NCBI GenBank assembly: GCA_041685835.1
Contig: JAWLEX010000032.1
Location: 1-26,965 of the forward strand
Direction: 5' to 3'
Source of the DNA: JAIPEI01 sp041685835
Lineage (GTDB): Bacteria > Desulfobacterota > DSM-4660 > Desulfatiglandales > HGW-15
DNA length: 26,965 nucleotides
Made by a program: the position numbers and the translations under genes. Below the pieces are notes generated by a model. That model saw only the letters and a list, made by a program, of their open reading frames with translations, searched no databases and had not been told where the DNA came from. Of the stretch, positions 1 through 8,763 are shown piece by piece (positions within the stretch are counted from its first letter, which is position 1; every line of letters starts with the position of its first letter).

Positions 1-1416
1 CTGGTGGAGATCGCCAACATCAGAGACCAGGACACCTGGGTCCATGGAAACCTCCCGGAAGAAGCGGCGTTCAAGGCCAAGGACCTGATCCGGATGGCGG
101 TCTCGAGCGCCGCACTCTCGCGCCCGCTCACCGAGCATGTACTCCCCATGAACAAGGACATACTGGTGGTCGGCGGCGGCGTGACCGGCATGAACGCCGC
201 CCTCAGGCTCGGCGACAAGGGGTACAAGGTCTTTCTGGTGGAACGATCCGAAGCGCTGGGCGGCGTGGCCGGCGGCATCAGGAAGACCCTGGAAGGCGAG
301 GACGTCCAGGCATACATGCAGGGCCTCATCGAGCGGGTCAAGAACCACGACAACATACAGTTGCTCCTCAACGCCGTCATAGTGGACCACTCCGGCATGC
401 CGGGCATGTTCAAGACGGGCCTTCAGTTCGGACCGAGGCTGGCCTACCGGCAGCTCACCCACGGGGCCGCCATCCTGGCTACAGGCGCCCCGCCACGCCG
501 GCCCAAGGCCTATCTCCTGGACGAGCACAAGGCTGTGCTCACACAGCTGGACCTGGACGGACTGATCGAGGATCGCACCGACGATGTCCGTTCATGGAAA
601 AACGTAGTCATGATCCAGTGTGTCGGGTCCCGCTGCGAAGACAACCCCAACTGCTCGCGCGTATGCTGCCAGTCGGCGGTGAAGAACGCTCTGCGCATTC
701 TCGACGCCAACCCTGAGGCCAGGGTGTTCGTCCTCAACAGGGACATGAGGACCTACGGGTTCCAGGAGGACGCCTATCGCAGGGCCAGGGAGAGGGGAGT
801 CGTGTTCGTCCACTACGAACCGGACGACGAACCCGAGGTGGAGGCCGCCGGGGACCGGGTGAAGGTCACCTTCACCGATCCGGTCCTGGGCCGAAGAATC
901 CGTGTCGAGGCGGACTGCCTCGCCCTGAGCACCGGTTTTATGGCCGACGACGAGGCTACCGAGGACCTCGCCTCCATCTTTCACCTCAATCGGACGGTGG
1001 ACGGGTATTTCCTGGAGGACCATATCAAGCTGCGGCCCGTGGACCTCGCAGCGCCGGGGTTTTTCGTTGCAGGCACGGCCCACTCCCCCAAGTCCATCAG
1101 TGAGAGCATCGCTCAGGCCCAGGCCGCTGCCGGAAGGGCCCAGACCCTCCTGGCCAGGGACGTGATCAACCTGGGCGCTTCGGTGGCGAAGGTCCAGGGA
1201 GAAAAGTGCGCGGCATGCCTGATCTGCGTGCGCATCTGCCCCTTTGATGTGCCTTTTATCAACGCGGACGGTTACTCGGAAATCGACCCCGCCAAGTGCC
1301 ACGGATGCGGCCTGTGTGCGGCCGAGTGCCCGGCGGGCGCCATTCAGTTGATGCAGTACGAAGACGATCAGATCCTGGCCAAGTTGTACGGCCTGCTGGA
1401 AGGAACGTTCGCATGA
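1..1416 (+). CDS. hdrA: HdrA-like FAD/iron-sulfur subunit, 5' end cut by the window
   Basis: This is the C-terminal part of a heterodisulfide reductase subunit A, the FAD protein that splits or confurcates electrons in Hdr complexes. The frame is already open at base 1, so the start lies outside; the GTG at 4 is not a believable start because it falls within a conserved motif (ANIRDQDTWVH). Visible parts are the FAD-binding glycine motif GGGVTGMNAA near residue 58, the HdrA-specific cysteine group CVGSR...CSRVCC near residues 205-225, and two C-terminal [4Fe-4S] ferredoxin motifs (CAACLICVRICP and CHGCGLCAAECP). The motif that reads NIRNQCSWVH in the second HdrA of this window has Asp in place of Cys here. 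The stop overlaps the start of mvhD (ATGA), so the two are translationally coupled. About 470 residues are seen. The missing part could be a normal N-terminus or a second HdrA module like that at 20875-23889. Confidence 0.93.
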   Translation: MVEIANIRDQDTWVHGNLPEEAAFKAKDLIRMAVSSAALSRPLTEHVLPMNKDILVVGGGVTGMNAALRLGDKGYKVFLVERSEALGGVAGGIRKTLEGEDVQAYMQGLIERVKNHDNIQLLLNAVIVDHSGMPGMFKTGLQFGPRLAYRQLTHGAAILATGAPPRRPKAYLLDEHKAVLTQLDLDGLIEDRTDDVRSWKNVVMIQCVGSRCEDNPNCSRVCCQSAVKNALRILDANPEARVFVLNRDMRTYGFQEDAYRRARERGVVFVHYEPDDEPEVEAAGDRVKVTFTDPVLGRRIRVEADCLALSTGFMADDEATEDLASIFHLNRTVDGYFLEDHIKLRPVDLAAPGFFVAGTAHSPKSISESIAQAQAAAGRAQTLLARDVINLGASVAKVQGEKCAACLICVRICPFDVPFINADGYSEIDPAKCHGCGLCAAECPAGAIQLMQYEDDQILAKLYGLLEGTFA

Positions 1417-1859
1417 AAGAGTTCGATCCTGTTATTGTCGCATTCTGTTGTCATTACTGTGCCTATACGGCGGCCGACATGGCCGGGACTATGCGACTTA
1501 GTTATCCCCCGAATGTCAAAATCATAAAAGTCCCCTGCTCCGGAAAGGTCGGGGCCATTCATATCATGCGGGCCCTGGAAAAGGGAGCGGACGGCGTGAT
1601 CGTGGCCGGATGTCTCGAAGGGGACTGCCATTTCAAGGACGGCAACGTCAAGGCGGCCAAACGGGTCACGCATGTCAAAGCCATGCTGGACGAAGTCGGA
1701 ATCGGGCCGGACCGGGTGGAAATGGTCATGCTTTCCGCCGGCATGGGGGAACGGTTCGCCCGAATCGCCGGCGAGTTCACGGACAAGATCCGCAACCTGG
1801 GACCCAACCCTGTCAAGGAAACCCTGGCCGGGCAGGCCCGGGCCGCCGTGGCTTCATAG
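1413..1859 (+). CDS. mvhD: MvhD/FlpD-type [2Fe-2S] electron-transfer subunit
   Basis: A 148-residue protein of the methyl-viologen-reducing hydrogenase delta family, a small [2Fe-2S] subunit that carries electrons between HdrA and a partner enzyme. Family cysteines are present: CCHYC at residues 12-16, C42, and C67 and C72 in the motif GCLEGDCHF followed by DGN. The start ATG at 1413 overlaps the TGA of hdrA; a longer upstream frame exists but lies inside hdrA. No hydrogenase genes are adjacent. The next genes are metV and metF, so the likely partner is methylene-tetrahydrofolate reductase, as in the MetVF-HdrABC-MvhD clusters known from acetogens. Confidence 0.93.
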   Translation: MKEFDPVIVAFCCHYCAYTAADMAGTMRLSYPPNVKIIKVPCSGKVGAIHIMRALEKGADGVIVAGCLEGDCHFKDGNVKAAKRVTHVKAMLDEVGIGPDRVEMVMLSAGMGERFARIAGEFTDKIRNLGPNPVKETLAGQARAAVAS

Positions 1860-1883
1860 TAACGACCAAGGAGACAAAAGGAC

Positions 1884-2552
1884 ATGATTACAGCTGAGCG
1901 GAAACCCCTTGAAGAAATCCTCGCGTACATCGAGCCCTACGACCGCATCATTCTCGTGGGCTGCAATGAGTGCGTGACCGTGTGTGCGGCCGGCGGGCGC
2001 AAGGAGGTGGCCCTGCTCTCCTCCGCGCTCCAGATGGCCCGCATGAAGGAAGGAAGGACCCTGGACCTGATCGAGATGACCCTGGAGAGGCAGTGCGATC
2101 CGGAGTATGTGGAGGAGCTGGTTACATCCATCGATCGGGCTGACGCGGTTCTCTCCATGGCCTGCGGGTGCGGGGTCCAGGAAGTGGCCAAACGCTTCAG
2201 GGAAACACCTGTTTTTCCCGCGGTGAACACCAAGTTCATGGGGGCCTCGGAACGCCAGGGTGTCTGGGCGGAGCGTTGCCAGGGTTGCGGAGACTGCCTG
2301 CTCGGCTTGACCGGGGGGATCTGTCCCATCGCCCGGTGTTCCAAGCGGCTGCTCAACGGTCCCTGCGGGGGTTCCACCAACGGCAAATGCGAGATCAGCC
2401 CGGACGTGGATTGTGCGTGGCAGTTGATCTGGGACCGCCTGAAGGCCCTGGGACTGGAAAGCCGTTACGAGGACATCACCCCTCCCAAGGATTGGCGAAC
2501 AAGCCGGGACGGCGGTCCCCGAAGAATAATCAGAGAGGATCTGGCCTCATGA
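1884..2552 (+). CDS. metV: MetV, iron-sulfur/zinc partner of methylene-THF reductase
   Basis: A 222-residue cysteine-rich protein of the MetV family, the small partner that connects MetF to its electron donor in Wood-Ljungdahl organisms. The N-terminal half has CNECVTVC and a MACGCG motif. The C-terminal half has the family signature CQGCGDCLLGLTGGICPIARC followed by the LLNGPCGG segment. An AAGGAG ribosome site lies about ten bases before ATG 1884. The end overlaps metF by ATGA, so the two subunits are probably made in equal amounts. There is no sign of truncation. Confidence 0.92.
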   Translation: MITAERKPLEEILAYIEPYDRIILVGCNECVTVCAAGGRKEVALLSSALQMARMKEGRTLDLIEMTLERQCDPEYVEELVTSIDRADAVLSMACGCGVQEVAKRFRETPVFPAVNTKFMGASERQGVWAERCQGCGDCLLGLTGGICPIARCSKRLLNGPCGGSTNGKCEISPDVDCAWQLIWDRLKALGLESRYEDITPPKDWRTSRDGGPRRIIREDLAS

Positions 2553-3472
2553 AAACCGAAAGCAAACTGGAAAAGGTTCTGACATCCGGCAACCTGGCGG
2601 TCACCTCGGAGTGCGGCCCCCCCAGGGGCGCCGTGCCGGAGAAAGTTAAAGAGAAAGCTGAGCTGCTCAGGGGGGTCGTGGACGGAATCAACGTAACTGA
2701 CAACCAGACGGCCGTCGTGCGCATGAGCAGCCTTGCGGCCTGCATCCTGATCGCCCAGATGGGCCTGGATCCGATCCTGCAGATGGTCACCCGGGACCGC
2801 AACCGCCTGGCCATGCAGAGCGATATCCTCGGGGCCTATGCACACGGCATCAACACCATGCTCTGCCTGTCCGGGGACCACCCCCAGTTCGGGGACCACC
2901 CCACGGCCGCCAACGTGTACGACATGGACTCCATCCAGCTCATCCAGACGGTCCGAACCATGCGGGACGACGGCAAGTTCCAGGGGGGAGACGACATCCT
3001 GAACCCCCCGAAGATGTTCATCGGCGCGGCCGCCAATCCTTTTGCCGACCCCTTCGAGCTGCGGGTCCCCCGACTGGCCAAAAAGGTGAAGGCCGGCGTG
3101 GATTTCATCCAGACCCAGTGCATCTACAATCTGGACAAGTTCGAAAAGTGGATGGAAGGGGTCCGGGACAGGGGACTCCACGAACAGGTCTACATCCTGG
3201 CGGGCATCACCCCTATGAAATCGGCGGGTATGGCCAAGTACATGAAGAACCGGGTGCCCGGTATGGACGTTCCCGATGACGTAGTGAAACGCATGGCCGG
3301 GGTCCCCAAGGAGAAGCAGGCCGAGGAGGGGATCAAGATCGCTGTGGAGGACATGCAGCGGTTGAAAGAGGTCGAGGGTGTGAGCGGTTTTCACATCATG
3401 GCCATCGAGTGGGAGCAGAAGGTCCCGGAGATCGTGGAGAAGGCGGGGCTTCTTCCCAGGCCCGAGGTGTGA
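2549..3472 (+). CDS. metF: Methylene-tetrahydrofolate reductase
   Basis: A 307-residue MetF that interconverts methylene- and methyl-tetrahydrofolate, the last folate step of the methyl branch of the Wood-Ljungdahl pathway. Family features are the early SECGPP segment, the VTDNQTA segment, and the CLSGDHP...GDHP loop followed by DMDSIQL, all in the FAD/folate TIM-barrel fold. The start ATG 2549 overlaps the TGA of metV; a longer in-frame extension to 2168 would run through metV and is rejected. With no NADH-binding partner in this operon, electrons probably pass through MetV, MvhD and HdrA. The direction (reductive or oxidative) cannot be told from sequence. Confidence 0.95.
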   Translation: MKTESKLEKVLTSGNLAVTSECGPPRGAVPEKVKEKAELLRGVVDGINVTDNQTAVVRMSSLAACILIAQMGLDPILQMVTRDRNRLAMQSDILGAYAHGINTMLCLSGDHPQFGDHPTAANVYDMDSIQLIQTVRTMRDDGKFQGGDDILNPPKMFIGAAANPFADPFELRVPRLAKKVKAGVDFIQTQCIYNLDKFEKWMEGVRDRGLHEQVYILAGITPMKSAGMAKYMKNRVPGMDVPDDVVKRMAGVPKEKQAEEGIKIAVEDMQRLKEVEGVSGFHIMAIEWEQKVPEIVEKAGLLPRPEV

Positions 3473-3498
3473 TATAATAATTTTGAAGGAGACAAACA

Positions 3499-3885
3499 AT
3501 GACGGACAAGCAGCTCATTCTCGTGGTGGACGACGATCCGGACCTGGTGGAGGCCGTGTCCATGAAGCTGGAGAGCAAGGGGTTCCGGATTGCCAAGGCC
3601 TATGACGGTGTCCAGGCGTGGGACAAGATCAAGGAAGAACGGCCGAAACTTGTGATACTCGATGTGATGATGCCGAACAAGAACGGGTATCAGTTGTGCG
3701 ATGAAATCAAGAATGACCCCGACTACAAGGACATTACCGTAGTCCTTCTGACAGCGGTGGGGGAGGCCGTAACCACGACACGATACATGCACCGGGATGG
3801 AATCACCACCCTGGCGGATGATTTCATACCCAAGCCCATCGACCTGGACAAGCTGATGGACATCGTCGATTCCTACACCTCGTAG
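3499..3885 (+). CDS. Single-domain response regulator (CheY-like receiver)
   Basis: A 128-residue receiver domain with no output domain. The acidic pocket DDD (residues 11-13), phospho-acceptor Asp55 in VILDVMMP, and the conserved Lys in the late IPKP motif are all present. It starts 26 bases after the metF stop behind a strong AAGGAG site. A receiver without output acts by protein contact or as a phosphorelay link. The nearest kinases are at 5087 and 6771. An allosteric role on the Hdr/Met enzymes is possible but is inference. Confidence 0.93.
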   Translation: MTDKQLILVVDDDPDLVEAVSMKLESKGFRIAKAYDGVQAWDKIKEERPKLVILDVMMPNKNGYQLCDEIKNDPDYKDITVVLLTAVGEAVTTTRYMHRDGITTLADDFIPKPIDLDKLMDIVDSYTS

Positions 3886-3929
3886 CCGGCGCATCTGTCC
3901 TGCGGTATGCCGGTCGGCGATCGCGGAAG

Positions 3930-4469
3930 GTGGAAAAGATTCGGATCGAGGGAATCAAGTTAATCGGGGAGTTCGCCCTGGTGAACCTGGCGAACCACCC
4001 CCGACATCAATACGCCCTGTCCAGGACGTGCAGTATTCTGGCGTTGAACCGCATCAACTTGCCCTTTATCTCCGCGATCTGCGGCAGCGGCCGCTCCCAG
4101 GCGTCCTGCTGCGTTGGGGTGGAGGAGCAGGCCCGGGTGAAGGCCCTTCTCGAGGAAGACCCGGAGCTGACCGGGTATGTAGAAATCGTTCCCTCCGTGG
4201 GCCTCCTATCGGTCTTCCCCCATCAGTCCAGCCTGCGGATTCTCGGGTTGTCCCTACATGCACTGGGGAAGGCCGGGCTTACCGTCCATGGGCTGACATC
4301 ATCCCTGGCCCCACTCACCTTTGTCCTGGATCACGCTGTTCTAGACGAGGCCGCGGCCGCCCTGGAAGTGTTCCTCGAGCTGCCGCCCAACCAGAGACCG
4401 ATTCGTACACATTTCCATGTTACCCAAAGCCCGATCAGGCGCAAGGAGGAGCCTCCGAATAATCGGTAG
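3930..4469 (+). CDS. ACT-domain protein resembling the aspartokinase regulatory region
   Basis: A 179-residue protein made of two ACT-like repeats, without a kinase domain. The second repeat (about residues 88-150) has the look of an aspartokinase sensor: VGLLSVFPHQSSLRILG, then HGLTSSLAPLTFVLD and an Asp-Glu-rich helix. ACT domains usually bind small ligands such as amino acids. The start is taken as GTG 3930; the frame is open further upstream but has no other good start. It sits between a receiver and a second ACT-like gene, and both are candidates for sensing a metabolite that feeds the kinases downstream. Function is not known. Confidence 0.75.
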   Translation: MEKIRIEGIKLIGEFALVNLANHPRHQYALSRTCSILALNRINLPFISAICGSGRSQASCCVGVEEQARVKALLEEDPELTGYVEIVPSVGLLSVFPHQSSLRILGLSLHALGKAGLTVHGLTSSLAPLTFVLDHAVLDEAAAALEVFLELPPNQRPIRTHFHVTQSPIRRKEEPPNNR

Positions 4470-4528
4470 TGCGGCCGGAAACCGGACAGGACGAATGAGC
4501 CGCAGCAGGAACACAGCGGGGGTAAGGG

Positions 4529-5032
4529 ATGGAAACCATCGCCGTCTACTGGGAAGACCGGATCAAGACCTATGGGTTCAGCGAGGTCACCGGGCTCGCC
4601 CTGGTCCAGTGGAGCGCATCCCCTGAAGCGCTTTCGGGTTTGGGGTCCGGCATACGGGACATGGGTGAATCCGATATGGGAATGCTTCTGGTCCTGGGCC
4701 AGGGCCTCGCAAGCCGGCCCACGGAGTTCGGTCTTCTTGTCAAGCAGCGATGTGAGGATCAAACGATCCGTCGCCTGAGGAATATTTTGGGGGAAGGGGC
4801 GTCCGAAAACGTCTCCAGCCGGTCCCCCGCCGGCCTGATACATTTTTACGGACCTCATTTCGGGGACCGGTACGGCATCGCCGACGCGGCCTTGAGGGCG
4901 CTTACGGACTGTGGCGTGCCGATTCTTGCGATCAGTTGCTCGGCCTCCTCCATTTACCTTGCGCTGTCCGAGGCCTGGATGGGCAAAGCCAGGGAAGCCT
5001 TGTCAAAGGCCTTTCTGCGGCCCGAGCGCTGA
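4529..5032 (+). CDS. Second ACT-like protein, function unknown
   Basis: A 167-residue protein in the same run. The C-terminal part (GIADAALRALTDCGVPILAISCSASSIYLAL) resembles an ACT domain with the helix-strand pattern of aspartokinase. The N-terminal 90 residues are less clear, with a second weak ACT-like pattern (SEVTGLALVQWS). It starts with ATG 4529 behind GGGGGTAAGGG. It probably pairs with the protein at 3930, since ACT domains normally work as dimers. I know no named family for the pair. Confidence 0.7.
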   Translation: METIAVYWEDRIKTYGFSEVTGLALVQWSASPEALSGLGSGIRDMGESDMGMLLVLGQGLASRPTEFGLLVKQRCEDQTIRRLRNILGEGASENVSSRSPAGLIHFYGPHFGDRYGIADAALRALTDCGVPILAISCSASSIYLALSEAWMGKAREALSKAFLRPER

Positions 5033-5086
5033 TGCCCGAAGGTCCCACGGAGACCTGAGGCGACACGCTCAGAGGAGCAAATAAGA

Positions 5087-6595
5087 ATGACCGGGAATCA
5101 CGACAAGATCGCCGAGGAGAAGGACTGGAGAATGCGGGTCTTTGACTCACTCTCCTTCCCTACCCTCATCCTCCATCCCGACAAGACCATCATGAATGTC
5201 AACCAGGTCTTTATTGAGAAGTTCGGCCCTCTTGAAGGCATCGTCGGCAAGAAGTGCTACGAGCTGTTTTACGAATCCGACGAACCCTGCATCGTGCACC
5301 GATGCCCGCTCACCCAGGTGATAGAGGACGGCAAACCACGGAGCCTCGTCATGCGGTCGACGTTCGGCGGAGACGGAGAGCGCTGGGAAGACCGCGTCTT
5401 CTCACCCATCCTGGACGAGGAGGGGCGGGTCCTCTACATCATGGAGAGCATTCGGGATGTCACCCGGCTCAAGATCCTGGAGAGGGAGCTCCGGGAGACC
5501 AAGGAGTTCTTCGAAGGTGTGCTCCAGAGCTCACCCAGCGCGATCGTGGCGGCAAATCGGACCGGGGAGATCCTGTTCATGAACTGGGCCGCGGAAGACC
5601 TGTTCGGTTATCGCATGGAGGAGGTCCTGGGCAAGAAGAACGTTGAGCAGGTGTATACGCAGGGGAAGGCCCGTGAGATCATGCGGATGCTCCGGGACGA
5701 ATCGATCGGGGGAAAAGGGAAGATGCCCCCCACCAAGGTCGATATCATCGATGCGTCCGGCGAATTGATTCCAGTGGAGATGACGGCGGCCATCATTTAT
5801 GAGGGCGAGGAAGAGGTCGCCACCATGGGGATCTACAACGACCTCAGGGAGCGACTTGCCGTTGAGCGGAAGCTGAAGGACACCCAGAACCGCTTGATGC
5901 ATTCCGAGAAGATGGCTTCCCTGGGACAGCTTGCGGCAGGTGTGGCCCACGAACTCAACAATCCCCTGACAGGCATACTTCTCTACCTCAACATGGTTCT
6001 CGAGCGGCTCGATTCGGAAAACGACTACCGGGAGGACCTGGAGTGCGTTCTCGAGGATGCCAACCGGTGCAAGAACATCATCAAGGACCTGCTGGCTTAC
6101 AGCCGCCAGGCGGCCCCCGAAAAGGAGGTGTTTCAGGTCAACTCCCTTGTGGAGCAGGGTCTGGGCCTCATTCGCGACCAAAAGCTGTTCATCAACATGG
6201 CTGTCAATAAAGAGCTTTCCGAGGATATGATGCTGATTCATGCAGACAGAAATCAGCTAAGTCAGGTGATCATAAATGTGGTTATAAATGCTATTGACGC
6301 AATGGAAAGAAGAGGAACGCTGACCTTTCGTACCTATCGAAACAAACCGGCCAGGAAGGTATATGTGGAGATCTCGGACACCGGGTGCGGCATTCCAGAA
6401 GAAAACATCTCCAAGGTCTTTGACCCGTTTTATACAACAAAGGGAGCGGGAAAGGGAACGGGCCTCGGATTGAGCACGGCATACGGGATCGTGAAAGAGA
6501 ACGGTGGTGAAATCTCCATCAAGAAGACGGGTCCGGAAGGAACGACGTTTTTGATCGAGCTCCCCCTCTTTGTTCCTGAAAACGCCGATACGTAA
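5087..6595 (+). CDS. PAS-PAS histidine kinase
   Basis: A 502-residue soluble sensor kinase with no membrane segments. Order: PAS 1 (about residues 15-128), PAS 2 (about 138-255), HisKA with phospho-accepting His288 in GVAHELNNPLTG, and a HATPase domain with the N, G1 (DTGCGIPEE) and G2 (GTGLGLSTAYGIV) boxes. PAS 1 contains three cysteines (C57, C68, C73) in a Cys-x10-Cys-x4-Cys-Pro arrangement, similar to one in the sigma-54 activator at 15408. This hints at redox or metal sensing in the cytoplasm. The start follows an AGAGGAG site. Likely partner: the receiver at 3499 or the hybrid at 6771. Confidence 0.93.
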   Translation: MTGNHDKIAEEKDWRMRVFDSLSFPTLILHPDKTIMNVNQVFIEKFGPLEGIVGKKCYELFYESDEPCIVHRCPLTQVIEDGKPRSLVMRSTFGGDGERWEDRVFSPILDEEGRVLYIMESIRDVTRLKILERELRETKEFFEGVLQSSPSAIVAANRTGEILFMNWAAEDLFGYRMEEVLGKKNVEQVYTQGKAREIMRMLRDESIGGKGKMPPTKVDIIDASGELIPVEMTAAIIYEGEEEVATMGIYNDLRERLAVERKLKDTQNRLMHSEKMASLGQLAAGVAHELNNPLTGILLYLNMVLERLDSENDYREDLECVLEDANRCKNIIKDLLAYSRQAAPEKEVFQVNSLVEQGLGLIRDQKLFINMAVNKELSEDMMLIHADRNQLSQVIINVVINAIDAMERRGTLTFRTYRNKPARKVYVEISDTGCGIPEENISKVFDPFYTTKGAGKGTGLGLSTAYGIVKENGGEISIKKTGPEGTTFLIELPLFVPENADT

Positions 6596-6770
6596 TTTTG
6601 AGTTCAAATCAGCCTTAGCGCCGGCCTTATAACCGCCCGGCTTGCTCAAGAAAAAACTTGAAGCTTCACCACGAACATCAGGAAGAAAGTCAAAGAGTAG
6701 ACGAGGAAGACAGGGGCGCTTCACGAGTCCTGCTCATTCATGAGTTACTTATCGGAAAAGGAACAGCACG
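6596..6770. other. Intergenic gap inside the plus-strand operon
   Basis: 175 bases between the two kinases, the largest space in this operon. I see no clear promoter, terminator with a T-run, or ORF in it. Its A/T content is higher than the flanks, so a secondary start site cannot be excluded. Confidence 0.5.
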
Positions 6771-8252
6771 GTGAAAGAAAATACCATGACGCAACATCCC
6801 TTCAATCCACGGATTCTCGTTATCGACGACGAAAAGCGGATCCGGGACGGATGTTACAAGGTCCTGACCGGGGAAGGGTTCGAAGTGGCCCGTGCCGAAG
6901 ACGGCAAGCGCGGCATCGAGATTATCGAGGATGCCCATTACGATATCATCCTGTTGGACCTGATGATGCCCGGCCTGTCCGGTTTCGATGTCCTGGGGCA
7001 CGTCAAGGCCCTCCATCCGGACACCGTGATAATTGTGATCTCCGGGTATGCCACGGTCGAGCACTCCATCGAGTCGATGAAGAAAGGCGCCTTCGATTTC
7101 ATCCCCAAACCGTTCGCACCGGACCAGCTCCGGCTGGTGGTCTACAAGGCCATCGAGTACACTCGAACGCTGCAGGATATCGCCCACGAAAAGTCACGGA
7201 TACGGGTCCTCGTCAATCAGCTGGACAGCGGGGTCATGGCAACGGATGTCGACAAGCGGGTGGCCTTGGCCAACCCGGCTTTCCTGAAAATGATGCGCTA
7301 CCATGGAGAGGCCGTGATCGGCCGGAGCGCGGCCTCTTGCGTCCGCGACGAAAGGTTGATGGAAATGATTGATCAGGCCCTCGCCATGCCGGAAGACCGT
7401 TTCGTAGAGCTGACCGAAGAGCTCAGCTTCGAGGCTGATGGAGACGACCAGGAAATCGTTCTGGGGGCCCGTTGCGTCCCTTTTCGCGACCGCCTCGGCC
7501 GTAATCTGGGCGCCCTCACGCTGCTGCACGACATAACGACCCTCAAGCAAATGGACCGCATCAAATCCGACTTCGTGTCCATGGTGGCCCATGAGATCCG
7601 GAGTCCCATGAACTCTGTCCTGGCCCAGCTCAAGGTGCTTCAAGACGGCCTGGCCGGAGAGGTCACCGAAAAGCAGAAAGAGATCCTGGATCGGGCCTCC
7701 CAGAGGATCACCGCTCTCACCGATCTATCATCGGAGCTCCTTGACCTTGCAAGGATCGAGTCCGGACTGATCACACAGGAAAAGGAGACCCTTGACATGG
7801 CTGCGCTTCTGGCGGACCAGACGGCCTTTCACGAGGCCGCGGCACAAAAGAAGCAGGTCCGCCTGGAGTTGGAGCCCCTGCCGGACCTGCCGCCGGTGGT
7901 GGCGAACCGGCCCAACATGGAGGAGGTTCTCTCCAACCTCATCACCAATGCCATCCACTATACACCGGAAGGGGGCCAGGTCACGGTTTCAGCCCGGACC
8001 GAGGGGCACTACCTGCGCATCAGCGTCCAGGACACGGGCATCGGCATTGCGAAGGAGGAAATCGACAAAATCTTCAATCGCTTTTACCGGGTCAAGAACG
8101 AGAAGACCATGTTCATTACGGGCACGGGCCTGGGGCTGCCCATCGTCAAAAGCATTCTCGAGGCCCACAACGGGCAGATCCGAGTCGAAAGCGAACCCGA
8201 CCAAGGAAGCACCTTCCATTGCTACCTGCCTCTGACCGGGGAGGAAGGGTGA
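6771..8252 (+). CDS. Receiver-PAS-histidine kinase hybrid
   Basis: A 493-residue protein with an N-terminal receiver (phospho-acceptor Asp63 in LLDLMMPG, with a late IPKPF lysine), a PAS region (about 140-260), HisKA with His274 in MVAHEIRSPMNS, and a HATPase domain with DTGIGI and GTGLGLPIV boxes. The order receiver-first is unlike common hybrid kinases, where the receiver is last. It suggests that phosphorylation by another kinase, perhaps the one at 5087, controls this kinase. The start is GTG 6771 behind AAAGGA; ATG 6786 is an alternative five codons later. The end nearly touches hdrC, so it is co-expressed with it. Confidence 0.93.
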   Translation: MKENTMTQHPFNPRILVIDDEKRIRDGCYKVLTGEGFEVARAEDGKRGIEIIEDAHYDIILLDLMMPGLSGFDVLGHVKALHPDTVIIVISGYATVEHSIESMKKGAFDFIPKPFAPDQLRLVVYKAIEYTRTLQDIAHEKSRIRVLVNQLDSGVMATDVDKRVALANPAFLKMMRYHGEAVIGRSAASCVRDERLMEMIDQALAMPEDRFVELTEELSFEADGDDQEIVLGARCVPFRDRLGRNLGALTLLHDITTLKQMDRIKSDFVSMVAHEIRSPMNSVLAQLKVLQDGLAGEVTEKQKEILDRASQRITALTDLSSELLDLARIESGLITQEKETLDMAALLADQTAFHEAAAQKKQVRLELEPLPDLPPVVANRPNMEEVLSNLITNAIHYTPEGGQVTVSARTEGHYLRISVQDTGIGIAKEEIDKIFNRFYRVKNEKTMFITGTGLGLPIVKSILEAHNGQIRVESEPDQGSTFHCYLPLTGEEG

Positions 8253-8257
8253 GAGGA

Positions 8258-8725
8258 ATGACGATTCTCGATTTTGAAAAGACGGATCCATTTTTTAGAA
8301 ATGAACTCCTCCAGCAGCCGGAAGGCAGATTGTTTACGGCCTGTTTGGCCTGCCGGACCTGTTCTGCCGGTTGCCCCATCAGGGCTGTAGACAACCGTTT
8401 CGATCCCGCCAGAATCATTCGCATGGGTGTCTATGGATTCAGGGACGAGATCCTGGAAAGCGATTTTCTCTGGCTCTGCTCCGGCTGCTACACATGCCAG
8501 GAGAGTTGCCCCCAGGGTGTACGTATTACCGAACTCATGACGCTCTTGAAAAACACGGCGGTCCAGGCAGGGCACATGCCCACAGGGATTCGGGCACAGC
8601 AGGACGTCGTGAGGAAGGAGGGGCGCATCTACCCCTTGGACGATTTTGACAGCAAGAAACGGAAAAAAGCCGGCCTGCCGGTACTGCCCACCCACTGCGA
8701 TATAGCCGAACAGCTCTTTCCGTGA
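8258..8725 (+). CDS. hdrC: HdrC-like iron-sulfur subunit
   Basis: A 155-residue ferredoxin-like HdrC that carries electrons between HdrA and HdrB through two [4Fe-4S] clusters. Both motifs are complete: C29, C32, C35, C39 and C74, C77, C80, C84, followed by the typical PQGVRIT segment. ATG 8258 is chosen because it follows GAGAGG; an in-frame GTG at 8249 overlaps the kinase stop and is an alternative. Its last 100 residues are clearly related to the C-terminus of the membrane protein at 24938. Gene order hdrC-hdrB is normal for the family. Confidence 0.93.
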   Translation: MTILDFEKTDPFFRNELLQQPEGRLFTACLACRTCSAGCPIRAVDNRFDPARIIRMGVYGFRDEILESDFLWLCSGCYTCQESCPQGVRITELMTLLKNTAVQAGHMPTGIRAQQDVVRKEGRIYPLDDFDSKKRKKAGLPVLPTHCDIAEQLFP

Positions 8726-8763
8726 CAGGGATAAACGAACCAGTCCTGTGAGCGAGGGTTTTA

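Noticed and set aside
2465..3499. 344-codon minus-strand ORF opposite metF
   Set aside because: His/Asp/Leu-rich shadow typical of the antisense of GC-rich coding sequence.
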